A model generated the notes under the pieces. It searched no databases. It was given only the letters and a program-made list of their open reading frames with translations, and was not told the origin of the DNA. Below are positions 53,790 to 62,720 of a stretch of DNA of 64,000 bases, piece after piece. Position numbers and translations under genes: made by a program. Each line of letters starts with the position of its first letter. Positions within the stretch are counted from its first letter, which is position 1. The DNA is from an uncultured Spirochaetales bacterium (GTDB lineage: Bacteria > Spirochaetota > Spirochaetia > JAFGXN01), in assembly GCA_949289575.1 (NCBI GenBank), contig CASEOG010000003.1, forward strand, positions 186,001-250,000, in the 5' to 3' direction.

Positions 53790-54683
53790 TTAATTTAAAT
53801 CCAGTACGGATTTTATTTGATAACTGTTTTTTCTCCAGTTTCTGTTTACTTTTACCCGCAAATCGAGAGTAATGTTTTGGGGAAAAACCGACTTCAGTTC
53901 GCGTTTGGCGGCCTTCCGGATAGCTCCCAATTTTTCCCCGTTCTTGCCGATAACCATTCCCTTTTGGGATTCTCTCTCGACACAGATAAAGGCTCTGATC
54001 CAGAGATCGTTATCGGACGGACATTCCAAATCGGCGACCTCCACATAAATCGAATGCGGTAATTCGTCGGACAATCGGTTCATTGCCTTTTCGCGTATAA
54101 TCTCGGCAATCCGGAATTCCGGTGTCTGGTCCGTATAGTAGTCCTCCGGATAAAGCGGAAACCCCTCTTCCAGACCGGCAAACAGCAGCACAAACAGCTC
54201 TTCCAATCCCTGTTTTTTTAAAGCGGAAACGGGAGTCCCCGAAATTTCGCTCCAGAAACGGGAGAGAAACTGTCTGTATTTCGCAACAGCCGATTCCGTT
54301 TCCTTATCGGACAAATCCGCTTTATTAAAGGCAATTACGGGAGAGATTCCCGATTGCGCCAGAAGAGCGGCCAGAGCGGCCTCCTCATTGCCCGGCTCGC
54401 GGGTCAAATCGACCGTATACAAAACGGTATCCGGCTCTTCTTTGAGAGCGGCCGAAACCATTTCATTTAAATTACGGTTAAACTCTTTTTCCGAGATATG
54501 AAAACCGGGCGTGTCGAGAAAAACGATTTGACCCTCCTCTCTGTTGACAATTCCGCGCACGGCCCGTCTCGTCGTTTGAGGAACCGATGAGACAATGGAA
54601 ATTTTATGCCCGCACAATGCATTTACCAGCGTCGACTTTCCGGAAGAAGGTCTTCCGACAACAACCGCAAAACCGCTTTTCAT
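53790..54683 (-). CDS. era: GTPase Era
   Basis: 297 residues. Era binds the 3' end of 16S rRNA and couples 30S maturation to growth. G1 GRPSSGKST (usually GRPNVGKST), G2 around QTTRRAVRGIV, G3 DTPGFH, G4 NKADLS, then a C-terminal KH domain (ERESQKGMVIGKNGEKLGAI). The Asn-Val to Ser-Ser change in G1 is within the variation of P-loops. The ATG follows the OmpA gene by 10 bases without a strong ribosome binding site. Confidence 0.95.
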   Translation of the reverse strand: MKSGFAVVVGRPSSGKSTLVNALCGHKISIVSSVPQTTRRAVRGIVNREEGQIVFLDTPGFHISEKEFNRNLNEMVSAALKEEPDTVLYTVDLTREPGNEEAALAALLAQSGISPVIAFNKADLSDKETESAVAKYRQFLSRFWSEISGTPVSALKKQGLEELFVLLFAGLEEGFPLYPEDYYTDQTPEFRIAEIIREKAMNRLSDELPHSIYVEVADLECPSDNDLWIRAFICVERESQKGMVIGKNGEKLGAIRKAAKRELKSVFPQNITLDLRVKVNRNWRKNSYQIKSVLDLN

Positions 54684-54693
54684 TTGCCCGGAC

Positions 54694-55899
54694 TCAGTTA
54701 TTTAAAATAATAATTTCGACACGTCTGTTCTTCGCCATACCTTCGGGAGTCCGATTGTCTCCTTCGGGATGGGGCTGTTTGGCCCCCATCGGCACCAGCG
54801 TCACGTTCTGCATTTCGGAAAAGGCATTTTTACCCGTCAGATAATCGAACACTGCCGAAGCCCTCTGTTCCGACAGAAGATACCGTCCTTCTTCCGTCCC
54901 AGCCATCGCCGTATGTCCGACAATCGTAATATCACGATCCCGGAATTTTTTCAACTGCCCGGCGACCGCATCGAGGCGGGATTGTTCTTCAGGCAATAAA
55001 ACAGAAGATTCGGCCGTAAAACGGATATTCTCCAGTGTAATATGAATACCCTCTTCCGTTTTGTCGACCTTTGTCAGTTCGTCTTCCAACGCGTTTTTAA
55101 CGGAAGCAAATTCATCCTCCGTCAGAATTCTGGTTTGCGTCGTCTTGGAATGGGCCTCGCCCCTATACTCGAGAATCTGTCCGTCGGACATCTCGAAAAC
55201 AATACTGAAAGTTTCGTCGCTGCCGGCAGGCAGACCCCATTCGCCACTCCAATAAACGGTTCTCTTCGAAAATCCGGTCACTTTAACGGGGTAGGCATTG
55301 TATATACTTTTCATCGCCTCCGGTTTGTGATAAATATTATATCTGACGGAAATGGCATAACAGTCCTGCCCGTTGAATTTCTTCATTCCCAGCAGTTCGT
55401 TTTCCACGGACACCGGAAAAACAAGCGGTTCGTCAATCCCGAAATAATCTTTTAAATCGTGGCTCTCGAAAGCCCTGTTATACCATTTTTCTCCGATTTT
55501 CAAAGGTTCCTTCTTATCGGGAAAAACGGGAATATTTCTCAGGACGGGAAAAGCGGAATCGGAAACCATCTCGATATTGCCTCGGGCATCCCGATAGTAA
55601 TCGTATTCGCGCACCGAATCGAGAACAAAGCCGTGAATCTCGCCGAAAACGGCTTTATACACGGAGTCGGAAACCGACGATCGGACAAGAGCCCGGCCTT
55701 CTTCGGCATCAAGGACAAGCGATGCCGTTTTCTCATTGATGGTCGCCGAATGAGAAAATTCTCCGTTAAGGTAGACGCTCTCGTTGATGGTTTTTACTTC
55801 TTTGTATTGTCTCCGTTCATCCAAACGGAAAGCCGGTTCCTGAGCAAAAGTATTAACGGTAAAAACCGCCAACATGACCGATAAAAATAAATTTCTCAT
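54694..55899 (-). CDS. Exported OmpA-domain protein
   Basis: 401 residues. Signal peptide (1-19, ending NTFAQ), a large strand-rich N-terminal domain (about 20-285) of unknown fold, then an OmpA-like peptidoglycan-binding domain (about 285-401: NIRFTAESSVLLPEEQSRLD, ITIVGHTA, LSEQRASAVFDYL, NRRVEIIIL). It probably links an envelope structure to peptidoglycan. The ATG has no ribosome binding site and follows TAAAAT by 5 bases. Confidence 0.88.
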   Translation of the reverse strand: MRNLFLSVMLAVFTVNTFAQEPAFRLDERRQYKEVKTINESVYLNGEFSHSATINEKTASLVLDAEEGRALVRSSVSDSVYKAVFGEIHGFVLDSVREYDYYRDARGNIEMVSDSAFPVLRNIPVFPDKKEPLKIGEKWYNRAFESHDLKDYFGIDEPLVFPVSVENELLGMKKFNGQDCYAISVRYNIYHKPEAMKSIYNAYPVKVTGFSKRTVYWSGEWGLPAGSDETFSIVFEMSDGQILEYRGEAHSKTTQTRILTEDEFASVKNALEDELTKVDKTEEGIHITLENIRFTAESSVLLPEEQSRLDAVAGQLKKFRDRDITIVGHTAMAGTEEGRYLLSEQRASAVFDYLTGKNAFSEMQNVTLVPMGAKQPHPEGDNRTPEGMAKNRRVEIIILNN

Positions 55900-55904
55900 A
55901 ATTT

Positions 55905-55933
55905 ATTTTATAACAGAACGGATAAGTTGTCAA
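55905..55933 (-). promoter_or_regulatory. Promoter of the OmpA-era unit, predicted leaderless
   Basis: Minus strand TTGACA-N17-TAAAAT with 5 bases to ATG 55899. Confidence 0.6.
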
Positions 55934-55981
55934 ATTTTTTTCTTTTTTGCAAAAAGATTCCCCCGCCGAACGGGAATACAA

Positions 55982-56010
55982 TTGCATAAATCGGAAAAAA
56001 AGGATAAAAA
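55982..56010 (+). promoter_or_regulatory. Promoter of the RRM gene
   Basis: TTGCAT-N17-TAAAAA with 5 bases to ATG 56016. An AAGG lies between, so leaderless status is less certain here. Confidence 0.4.
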
Positions 56011-56015
56011 AAGGC

Positions 56016-56498
56016 ATGGACGAAAAAACCAGACTGCTTGAAGAAATCACAAAAAGAGCTGCCGCTGTCGCGGAATCGATAAGAAACTGTAACGATCCCG
56101 ATTTTCTTGTGAAAGCGGCCAAACTTGTCAGAAAACAGATCCCTTACCGCTACCGACGGTATGCGGCTGCATGGTTTCTGATTACGGAATGCACGCGCCC
56201 CTCTTCCGCCAAAAAGACGGAAAACAAACCCGCGAAAAAACCGGTCCGGGTTACCGACGGCTTTGTCAATCTGTTTGTCAACGCCGGAAAACGGAATAAA
56301 GTCAACGCTGCCGAGTTAAGCCGTCATTTCGGTAAAATTTTGGATATCCCCCTGACAAAAATTGCAACGGTTAAGATCTTTCCTGCCTATTCGTTTATCG
56401 AAATCGAGACCGATGAAGCCGACCGCGCGGTTAAAGAAGTTTCCGGGACATCTCTTAACGGCAAAAAAATTACCGTTTCCTACAGTATAAAAAAATAA
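56016..56498 (+). CDS. Stand-alone DbpA-type RNA-binding protein
   Basis: 160 residues. The C-terminal half (about 82-160: FVNLFVNAGKRNKVNAAELS, IATVKIFPAYSFIEIETDEA, GKKITVSYSI) is the DbpA/CsdA RRM-like domain normally fused to a DEAD-box helicase; in DbpA it recognises hairpin 92 of 23S rRNA. Here no helicase is attached. The N-terminal 80 residues are helical and basic. The 3' end overlaps the convergent membrane protein gene by 19 bases. Confidence 0.78.
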   Translation: MDEKTRLLEEITKRAAAVAESIRNCNDPDFLVKAAKLVRKQIPYRYRRYAAAWFLITECTRPSSAKKTENKPAKKPVRVTDGFVNLFVNAGKRNKVNAAELSRHFGKILDIPLTKIATVKIFPAYSFIEIETDEADRAVKEVSGTSLNGKKITVSYSIKK

Positions 56499-57385
56499 AG
56501 CATCAGCATAAAGAAAATAAAGTTGATGCCGACGGCACCGACAGCGGAGGCTATGGCGGAAATTTCGTAGAACCATAATTTCCGCCAGTAATTGACCGCA
56601 TTCGGTTTCTCGCCGTCTCTGCTGAAATAATGAAAATAATAATCGTGTCTCAGCAGAAACACTTTATATTTAATATTGTAAGAAAGCAGAAGCAGAAGGC
56701 ATCCCGGCGGAACAAAAATCAGAACCGGTACCGATGCTGTCAGCAAATACATAAAAAACAAAAAAGAAAAACCGGAGAGCCGGTATTCGAACACCGACAG
56801 CAGACACATCAGAAGCGAACCGAGAACCAGAATCGACAGCGACGGAGACTGAAAATAGGTGTACCGGTTCTTTGCCTGGACAACCAGCTCCCGATCGAGC
56901 CCTTCGCTGTCTCCCTCGTAAAGAACCACCAGCGAATCTTTATCCCCGGCATCGAAACAACGGACACCTCCTTCCTCCGTTATGCGGCCGAACAGAAACA
57001 ATCTCGCTCCGGAAGCCAGATTATTCAGCTTTTTCCATTTCTCGATTCTCATAGAGCCGGGAATTTTTCCTCCCCAGAATCCCCTTTGGGCTTTATTGAC
57101 TTTTTCCGGCAGTGAAATAATTTTCCCCTGTCCCATTTTGACTCGGACCAGAGAATTGTCTGCGCGAACCCAAATTTCGTTGTCATCCTTAAACCCGTCG
57201 AATGTACCGTAACAGCGGTAAAATTCCCCTTTTTTGGAATCGGCGGAAAGAAATCCGGCAACGGCAGACCGGACAACGGCATGACGTATTTTACGGTATT
57301 CTATCAGCGAGTGCAAAGAAAAAACCGCCGGCAAAAGCGCAAAAAACAGAAGCGCGATGATAACGGCAAAAGGAACCAGCATCAT
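56480..57385 (-). CDS. Membrane protein of unknown function
   Basis: 301 residues. One N-terminal helix (about 1-25), a soluble domain of about 150 residues (strand-rich, contains FYRCYGTFDGFKDDNEIWV and FLFGRITEEGGVRCF) and three or four C-terminal helices. No family recognised. It starts 2 bases after the DksA/TraR gene stop, so the two are co-transcribed. Confidence 0.6.
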   Translation of the reverse strand: MMLVPFAVIIALLFFALLPAVFSLHSLIEYRKIRHAVVRSAVAGFLSADSKKGEFYRCYGTFDGFKDDNEIWVRADNSLVRVKMGQGKIISLPEKVNKAQRGFWGGKIPGSMRIEKWKKLNNLASGARLFLFGRITEEGGVRCFDAGDKDSLVVLYEGDSEGLDRELVVQAKNRYTYFQSPSLSILVLGSLLMCLLSVFEYRLSGFSFLFFMYLLTASVPVLIFVPPGCLLLLLSYNIKYKVFLLRHDYYFHYFSRDGEKPNAVNYWRKLWFYEISAIASAVGAVGINFIFFMLMLYFFIL

Positions 57386-57387
57386 AA

Positions 57388-57750
57388 TTATTTCGTTCCG
57401 TCTTTTTTCTCCATTGCCGTTTTGCAGTCCATGCAGACCGTCGCATACGGAATGGCTCTTAAACGATCCTGCGAAATTTTATTTCCGCACCGGATACAGA
57501 TTCCGTAATGATTCGATTTTATTTTGGCGATTGCATTTCTGACCTGGGCCAGTTTCTGAAGCTCCCGACGGACAACCACGTCCAACACCTTACTGTCCAT
57601 ATCTCCGGCAGCCTGGTCTACATTATCTTTCGGGACTGTGTCATTAATGAGACCTTCAAAAGATTCGTTCTCGGAGAGCAGATTTTTAATGATTTCCTCT
57701 TCCTGCGCACAGAGGAGTTGTTCCATTTCATTAATAAATTGTTCTTCCAT
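57388..57750 (-). CDS. DksA/TraR-family zinc-finger protein
   Basis: 120 residues. A coiled-coil N-terminal region (about 1-80) is followed by a C4 zinc finger (CIRCGNKISQDRLRAIPYAT then CMDC). DksA-type proteins bind the RNA polymerase secondary channel and work with ppGpp. The coiled-coil tip acidic pair of true DksA is not clear (SNHYGICIRC follows RELQKLAQVRNAIAKI), so a general-purpose family member is the safer label. GAGAGG precedes ATG 57750. It is divergent from infA. Confidence 0.85.
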   Translation of the reverse strand: MEEQFINEMEQLLCAQEEEIIKNLLSENESFEGLINDTVPKDNVDQAAGDMDSKVLDVVVRRELQKLAQVRNAIAKIKSNHYGICIRCGNKISQDRLRAIPYATVCMDCKTAMEKKDGTK

Positions 57751-57778
57751 GAAAACCTCTCTTAAAAATTGATATAAC

Positions 57779-57807
57779 ACAATAAACGAAATCAACAAAT
57801 TTGACAA
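57779..57807 (-). promoter_or_regulatory. Promoter of the DksA/TraR gene
   Basis: Minus strand TTGTCA-N17-TATTGT; its -35 shares bases with a TTGACA read on the other strand. Confidence 0.5.
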
Positions 57808-57811
57808 CCCG

Positions 57812-57840
57812 TTGACATTTAATTTTTATTTCCGTAGTAT
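57812..57840 (+). promoter_or_regulatory. Promoter of infA
   Basis: TTGACA-N17-TAGTAT, followed by AAAGGAG and GTG 57878. Confidence 0.6.
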
Positions 57841-57877
57841 ATTCTATCTCTTTATAAAATTAAAGAAAGGAGTTATC

Positions 57878-58102
57878 GTGGCTAAAGAAGACCCTATCGA
57901 AATCGAGGGAAAAGTAAAAGAATCATTGCCGAATACGATGTTTAAAGTCGAACTTTCCGACAATTCGGGACACACCATCCTTGCCCACCTGTCGGGAAAG
58001 ATGAGAAAGAATTTCATCAAGATCGTCCCCGGCGATAAAGTAAAAGTAGCTTTATCTCCCTACGATCTGACCCGCGGCCGGATTATCTACCGGGAACGAT
58101 AA
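57878..58102 (+). CDS. infA: Translation initiation factor IF-1
   Basis: 74 residues, single S1/OB domain that occupies the ribosomal A site during initiation. It begins [18 protein letters not shown] and ends [14 protein letters not shown], both typical. The start is GTG at 57878 with AAAGGAG 6-7 bases upstream. It converges on the Bat operon with a 1-base gap and no visible terminator. Confidence 0.96.
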   Translation: MAKEDPIEIEGKVKESLPNTMFKVELSDNSGHTILAHLSGKMRKNFIKIVPGDKVKVALSPYDLTRGRIIYRER

Positions 58103-58103
58103 C

Positions 58104-60218
58104 TTAATATTCTTTTCTGAGTTTTGTTTTTTCAATCCACCCCGTGATTCCCAGATTGTTTCTGACGAGGCAGAACTGTTCCGTTTCTCCTATGACAGAC
58201 AGTGCGGTGCCTTCGGCCAACGTCATGACACCTGCGGCATTCGGGTCGGATATCTTTAAGAGGGAGGCCGGTTCCGTCAGAATGATATTTTTTTCATACC
58301 GGTCGTAGCCGTAAAGAGTCAGAAAAAAAAGCGATAACCCGATCTCCAGAAAACAGGCAACAGCCAGAACCGCCGGCAACCGGTGTTTCGTAACGACGGA
58401 AAGAAAAACGAACAAAGCAAACAGATTAAACCCGATTCCCAAAAAGAGAAAAACGACAAATCCGGAAACTTTTACGACCGGCCGCATCGAGTAACGGAGC
58501 CCGTATTCGGTTTCCAGTTTTTCATAAAATTTCCGGTATTCGGAATTCATCGGGCTCAGAGAAATCGCTTTTCTGATGTAATAAACCGCATCCGCCTGTT
58601 TTCCCAGTGCGGCGGAAGCCGCCGCCAGGTTAAAAGAAAGGCGGGCGTTACGGTTATCGCCGACAGTTTCCTCCCACCGTCCCCAAAGGGAGAGAGCCTC
58701 TTCGTATTTTCCCGAAACGAAGGCCTCCTGCGCCGCATCCGCAAAAGAGTCTGCATCGACAGGCTGCTCCGGCCCCGATATGTGCCGCGCGGCGAATTCC
58801 GCAGCGGATTCCGCCGCTACCGAACCGGAGTCCGGCACCGTCTGAGATGTAAACAAAAACAGAAGCAAAACGGCTCCTGCGGCTGCCGCCGCTTTTTTTC
58901 TCCTTTTTTTGCGGACAACCGGCACGACAGGCAACAGCAGCAGCAAAAGCAGGCCGGGAAGAAAAATCAGCCACGACCAGAGCGTCCGAAACGGGTTATA
59001 CTCTTTGTAAGCACGGATTTCCTCACGGGAATAGACCAACACACCGCTTCCGACAGGCGCCTGCACCGAATCCCCGACGGCGGGAAGCGTTTTCAGTTCT
59101 ATATTGACCGGCGAACTTTTCTGCACCTGATTTTTAACGACCGAATACCAGTAGAGCTCCGGAACCGATACAACCGCCGGCACCCCACCTCTTTCGACAA
59201 CAAACCGGTAATTCAGCCGCTTAACACCCGAGTAACGGCTGCCGTCCCGATACCAGATATCTTCGTTTCTGCGTCCGACCTCTATTACATTTTCCGTCCG
59301 CAACTCGGGAAAAACCAGACGGTTAAAATTTCCGCTGCCTTCCAAAACCAGACTGACATTAAAGGCAGATCCTTCCGTCAGTGTTTTTTTCTCGTAAATA
59401 ACGGAAAACGAAAAATCACCGACGGCATTGGTCTTTCGGACAGCTTCGGGTAGCGGAAGAATATCGATATAGGCCGGCGGTGTCACGGCAACACCCAGAT
59501 CTTCAAAAGCAACGGAGACACGCGGCAATGCGACACGCCCTGTACTTTCGGCCGTGTAAAAATAGGCTGCCAGCGGCAGATCAAAGACCAGAATATCGGC
59601 GATCGAATACCGGCGGACGGGACAAAGTCCTTTAACCTCTTCGAGAGATCCTTTCTGAAGCGTCTGAACGGAGATCTTTTCGGGCATTGCCAACGACCGT
59701 CGCTCTTTCAGAATCAGATAAACCGTTACATTTTCTCCCTCGTAGGCCTCCGTTTTTTCGAGCTGCCACTCGATTTTCGGCGGAAGAACCGACTGATTGC
59801 GGTAAAAAGAGTGAACCTCGACCGAATGTTCGCTCGAACGGTATATCCGGTTTTCGACGGAAACAACGGCAGACGAAATTTTTCTGATTCCGGGTTGTCC
59901 CGCGCGGAACAGACAGACGATACGAACGCCTTTCTGTTCCGAACGCCGGTTTTGCTGTATATAGTTACGCCGGATAACCGGCCCCGAGATAAAAGCGGCA
60001 CCATCCATTTGCGGGAGCGTTGTAACCGTAACAGATTCGGGCTCCGTCACATCGGACAAAAGCATCTCCCATGTCAAAACGGATCCGGTATTAATCGTTT
60101 TCGAACTCAAATCGGGACGGACGACCGTTTCCGAATATAGGGGCAACCGGGAAACAGTCAGCAAAAAAATTACCAGTCCCGCAAATTTGAACTGTCCCGA
60201 GAATCCTGCGTTTCCCAT
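58104..60218 (-). CDS. batD: BatD-like protein fused to a TPR and SH3-like (BatE-type) region
   Basis: 704 residues. A signal peptide (about 10-30), several strand-rich BatD-type domains (about 33-400), two hydrophobic segments (about 420-465), a TPR pair (about 495-575, LSFNLAAASAALGKQADAVY then YIRKAISLSPMN), two more helices and a final SH3-like domain (about 640-704, TALSVIGETEQFCLVRNNLG). In other genomes the TPR/SH3 part is a separate gene, batE. The 5' end overlaps batC by 49 bases. Confidence 0.8.
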   Translation of the reverse strand: MGNAGFSGQFKFAGLVIFLLTVSRLPLYSETVVRPDLSSKTINTGSVLTWEMLLSDVTEPESVTVTTLPQMDGAAFISGPVIRRNYIQQNRRSEQKGVRIVCLFRAGQPGIRKISSAVVSVENRIYRSSEHSVEVHSFYRNQSVLPPKIEWQLEKTEAYEGENVTVYLILKERRSLAMPEKISVQTLQKGSLEEVKGLCPVRRYSIADILVFDLPLAAYFYTAESTGRVALPRVSVAFEDLGVAVTPPAYIDILPLPEAVRKTNAVGDFSFSVIYEKKTLTEGSAFNVSLVLEGSGNFNRLVFPELRTENVIEVGRRNEDIWYRDGSRYSGVKRLNYRFVVERGGVPAVVSVPELYWYSVVKNQVQKSSPVNIELKTLPAVGDSVQAPVGSGVLVYSREEIRAYKEYNPFRTLWSWLIFLPGLLLLLLLPVVPVVRKKRRKKAAAAAGAVLLLFLFTSQTVPDSGSVAAESAAEFAARHISGPEQPVDADSFADAAQEAFVSGKYEEALSLWGRWEETVGDNRNARLSFNLAAASAALGKQADAVYYIRKAISLSPMNSEYRKFYEKLETEYGLRYSMRPVVKVSGFVVFLFLGIGFNLFALFVFLSVVTKHRLPAVLAVACFLEIGLSLFFLTLYGYDRYEKNIILTEPASLLKISDPNAAGVMTLAEGTALSVIGETEQFCLVRNNLGITGWIEKTKLRKEY

Positions 60219-60760
60219 TCAAACACCTCGCTCCGTTTTACATAATCAAAAATCCGCTGCGATGCGGCGCTGATTTCCTTTTCTTTCGCGACCGGACCGG
60301 TCTCTTTCGTCTGATTTTCATCGGAAACGGAAAGCATCCGGTCCAAAACAACCTCCATATTGTTCTTTGCCTCCCGGCTTTTCGGGTCGATATTCAAAGC
60401 CTCTTTCAGATCGGAGAATGCGCCGCGATAATCTCCCGTCTCGCATTTCAAAAGTGCCCTGTTATAATAAAAACGGTAGTTCAGTTTTTTGCGTTCTCCG
60501 GGAGTAAACTGCGACCACATTTTCATCGCCGCCTGCAATTCTCCCAAATGAAAGTAGACTGTTCCCAGATTATAGATAACGATGTCGCGATATTTTTCGC
60601 AATCCCGGCTCTGCTGATACTGATAGTCGGCTTCCTGAAGCCGGTTATTGAAGAAATAAAAATTTCCCAGCGTTATGTGATAAACTGCCGATATCTCCCG
60701 ACAGCCTGTCGTCACCGCAAACGGAATCAGAATCAAAAGTTTCAGATATCTTTTCGCCAT
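60170..60760 (-). CDS. batC: BatC-like TPR lipoprotein
   Basis: 196 residues. Signal with lipobox TTGC (cysteine at 20), then TPR units (IVIYNLGTVYFHLGELQAAM, RFYYNRALLKCETGDYRGAF followed by SDLKEALNIDPKS). Bat TPR proteins interact with the VWA proteins. AAGGGTG precedes ATG 60760; the longer frame lies inside batB. The start overlaps batB by 19 bases. Confidence 0.82.
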   Translation of the reverse strand: MAKRYLKLLILIPFAVTTGCREISAVYHITLGNFYFFNNRLQEADYQYQQSRDCEKYRDIVIYNLGTVYFHLGELQAAMKMWSQFTPGERKKLNYRFYYNRALLKCETGDYRGAFSDLKEALNIDPKSREAKNNMEVVLDRMLSVSDENQTKETGPVAKEKEISAASQRIFDYVKRSEVFEWETQDSRDSSNLRDW

Positions 60761-61719
60761 AAAAACACCCTTATCAGATACCAGCAGCACAGACTGACCA
60801 GTGCCGCGAAAGCAAACCATCCGGAATCGTCCCGATTATGTATTTCGTAGCTTTTTCTGTCCAACCCGCCCGAGTGACGGCTCAATGTCTGACGCAGGCG
60901 GCTGACAACCAGACTCCCGCTGCTCAGAAAAAATTCGCCTCCGGTTTCGGCGGCGAGCACTTTCATATCATCGGTTTCGACGGGAACCGGGACCGGTCTG
61001 TTGCGGTACAGAACCGGATTGCCGTTTCCGTCTTTTAACGGTGCTCTCGTTTCCGTACCCACAGATATTGTATAAACGGTAATTTTTTGCCTCTTCATTA
61101 AATCACAGACAGCTCTTCGGCCGGAAATGCCGTCGACTCCGTCGCTGAACAGAAAAATTACCTTTTCGGTCTGCATATTTTCGGGAAACGACAGCGGCAA
61201 CCGTTTCAGGCTCTCTCCCAAGTCGGTTCCGGAAGAGGTGACCAGATCCGGAGACAAAGCCTCCGAAGCCAGCCGCACGGCATCTCTGTCGGAAGTCATC
61301 GGTACCAGCTCAAAAGCTCCTCCTCTGATGACAGTCAGAGAATAGCGGATTCCCGGATCATCAACCAGAAGAGAGCGGACCAACGAGGCCGCATGGTCGA
61401 GCCGTGTCGGATAAATATCATCCATCAGCATGGACCGGGATACATCGACAGCCAGAACGACGTCGACATACTGTTTTTCTTCCTGTGTATAACGGTTTCC
61501 CCATGAAGGTCCGGCTGCAGCGACAACCATAAAAACAAACGCAACCTGAAGCAGTGCCCCCAAAAGAATCGACTTCAGAAAAGCTCTGTTGGACAGCCTC
61601 TGGTTGTTTAAAAACATCGGTGCCGACAGGAATGTTTTTCTGTAAACGTAAACAGAAACGGCCAGCATCGGAAAAATGAGAAAAAGAAAATAAAAATAGG
61701 AGGGATGGGCAAAAGTCAC
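60742..61719 (-). CDS. batB: BatB-like VWA-domain protein
   Basis: 325 residues. N-terminal helices (about 8-25 and 50-72), a von Willebrand A domain (about 85-285) with MIDAS DVSRS, the distal threonine in TSSGTDLGES and the aspartate in FSDGVDG, and a C-terminal helix. MIDAS is intact, so metal-dependent binding is likely. The start is GTG 61719, five bases after AAGGAG, overlapping the batA stop (GTGA). Confidence 0.9.
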   Translation of the reverse strand: MTFAHPSYFYFLFLIFPMLAVSVYVYRKTFLSAPMFLNNQRLSNRAFLKSILLGALLQVAFVFMVVAAAGPSWGNRYTQEEKQYVDVVLAVDVSRSMLMDDIYPTRLDHAASLVRSLLVDDPGIRYSLTVIRGGAFELVPMTSDRDAVRLASEALSPDLVTSSGTDLGESLKRLPLSFPENMQTEKVIFLFSDGVDGISGRRAVCDLMKRQKITVYTISVGTETRAPLKDGNGNPVLYRNRPVPVPVETDDMKVLAAETGGEFFLSSGSLVVSRLRQTLSRHSGGLDRKSYEIHNRDDSGWFAFAALVSLCCWYLIRVFLWRKDI

Positions 61720-62720
61720 AGCAACTCCTTCAGAATGAGCTTTCTGACCAGAAACGAAAACAGCAGGCAAAACAGCGCTGCCGCAATCAAAGGATGTGTC
61801 AGGGAGACCGATTCGGACTCAATCCTGACCGATTTGCTCATCAGCTCAATGGAATCGATTTTCTTCAGCGATTCGGAAAGACTGCGCACCGATCCGGCCG
61901 GGAAAAAGCGTCCCCCGGTTCTCTCCGCAAGCGCTTTGAGGACCTGCTCGTCATAGCGGCTCATTACCGATCCCGTAATAATTTTTTCTTCGCCGGGCTT
62001 GAAATACTCGAATTCGACGGCTCCCTCCGTACCGATTCCGACCGTATAAAGCCGGATTCCCAATTCTTTTGCGGCGTCGGCTGCGGCCGTCGGAGAAATC
62101 AGCGTATCGGTATTTTCTCCGTCAGTCAGCAGAATCAGAATCCGTTCCTCTGCCCCGCTGTTTTTCAGATGAGCCGCCGCAAGAGAAATCCCTCTTCCCG
62201 GCGCCGTTCCGTCTCCCAATCTGCCGACCTGCAACGGTTCCAACCGCTCTTTGAAAAAAGAATAATTCATGGTCAGAGGAACCCTCATCACGGCCTGTCC
62301 GCCGAAGGTTACCAGACCGACAGCATCATTTTCTCTCAGATCGATAAATTCGGCAATAACCTGTTTGGCTGCCTCAAACCGGTTTCCGGGAAAATCTTTT
62401 GCGCTCATACTGGGCGATTCGTCCAGTACAAACAGAATATCCATTCCGCGGTTGAGAAAAATGCGCCGGTTATCGACATACGAAACGCCCGTTAAAGAAA
62501 GAATCAGAAGCAGAACCGACATCCAATACCCTGCTTCCCCGAGAAAACGGAGAAAAGAAAAAAACCGCTGTCGGGGCTGAAATATAAACGGCCTCCGGCT
62601 TCCGGTCCCGATGCTGAAGGTGATACAACCGCCGCGTTTTTTCCAGAAATAACGCAAATAAAGTCCGAGGGGTATCGGAAGGAGAAAAAGAAGAAAAAAA
62701 GGCTGTTCGAACGAGATCAA
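61716..62720 (-). CDS. batA: BatA-like VWA-domain protein
   Basis: 334 residues. N-terminal helices (about 6-22 and 55-75), VWA domain with MIDAS DESPSMS, GDGTAPGRGIS and LTDGENTD, C-terminal helix (about 308-330). BatA and BatB interact on the periplasmic face. The start is TTG 62720, 8 bases after GGGGAGG, and overlaps the stop of the preceding gene (TTGA). Confidence 0.9.
   Translation of the reverse strand: MISFEQPFFLLFLLPIPLGLYLRYFWKKRGGCITFSIGTGSRRPFIFQPRQRFFSFLRFLGEAGYWMSVLLLILSLTGVSYVDNRRIFLNRGMDILFVLDESPSMSAKDFPGNRFEAAKQVIAEFIDLRENDAVGLVTFGGQAVMRVPLTMNYSFFKERLEPLQVGRLGDGTAPGRGISLAAAHLKNSGAEERILILLTDGENTDTLISPTAAADAAKELGIRLYTVGIGTEGAVEFEYFKPGEEKIITGSVMSRYDEQVLKALAERTGGRFFPAGSVRSLSESLKKIDSIELMSKSVRIESESVSLTHPLIAAALFCLLFSFLVRKLILKELL

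Noticed and set aside
53790..54683. Era G1 loop GRPSSGKST as a sign of a defective GTPase
   Set aside because: The essential Gly-Lys-Ser-Thr is intact and the variable x positions of the P-loop tolerate such changes.
58383..59453. 356-codon plus-strand frame antisense to batD
   Set aside because: Basic low-complexity translation with no start signal; batD is well supported.
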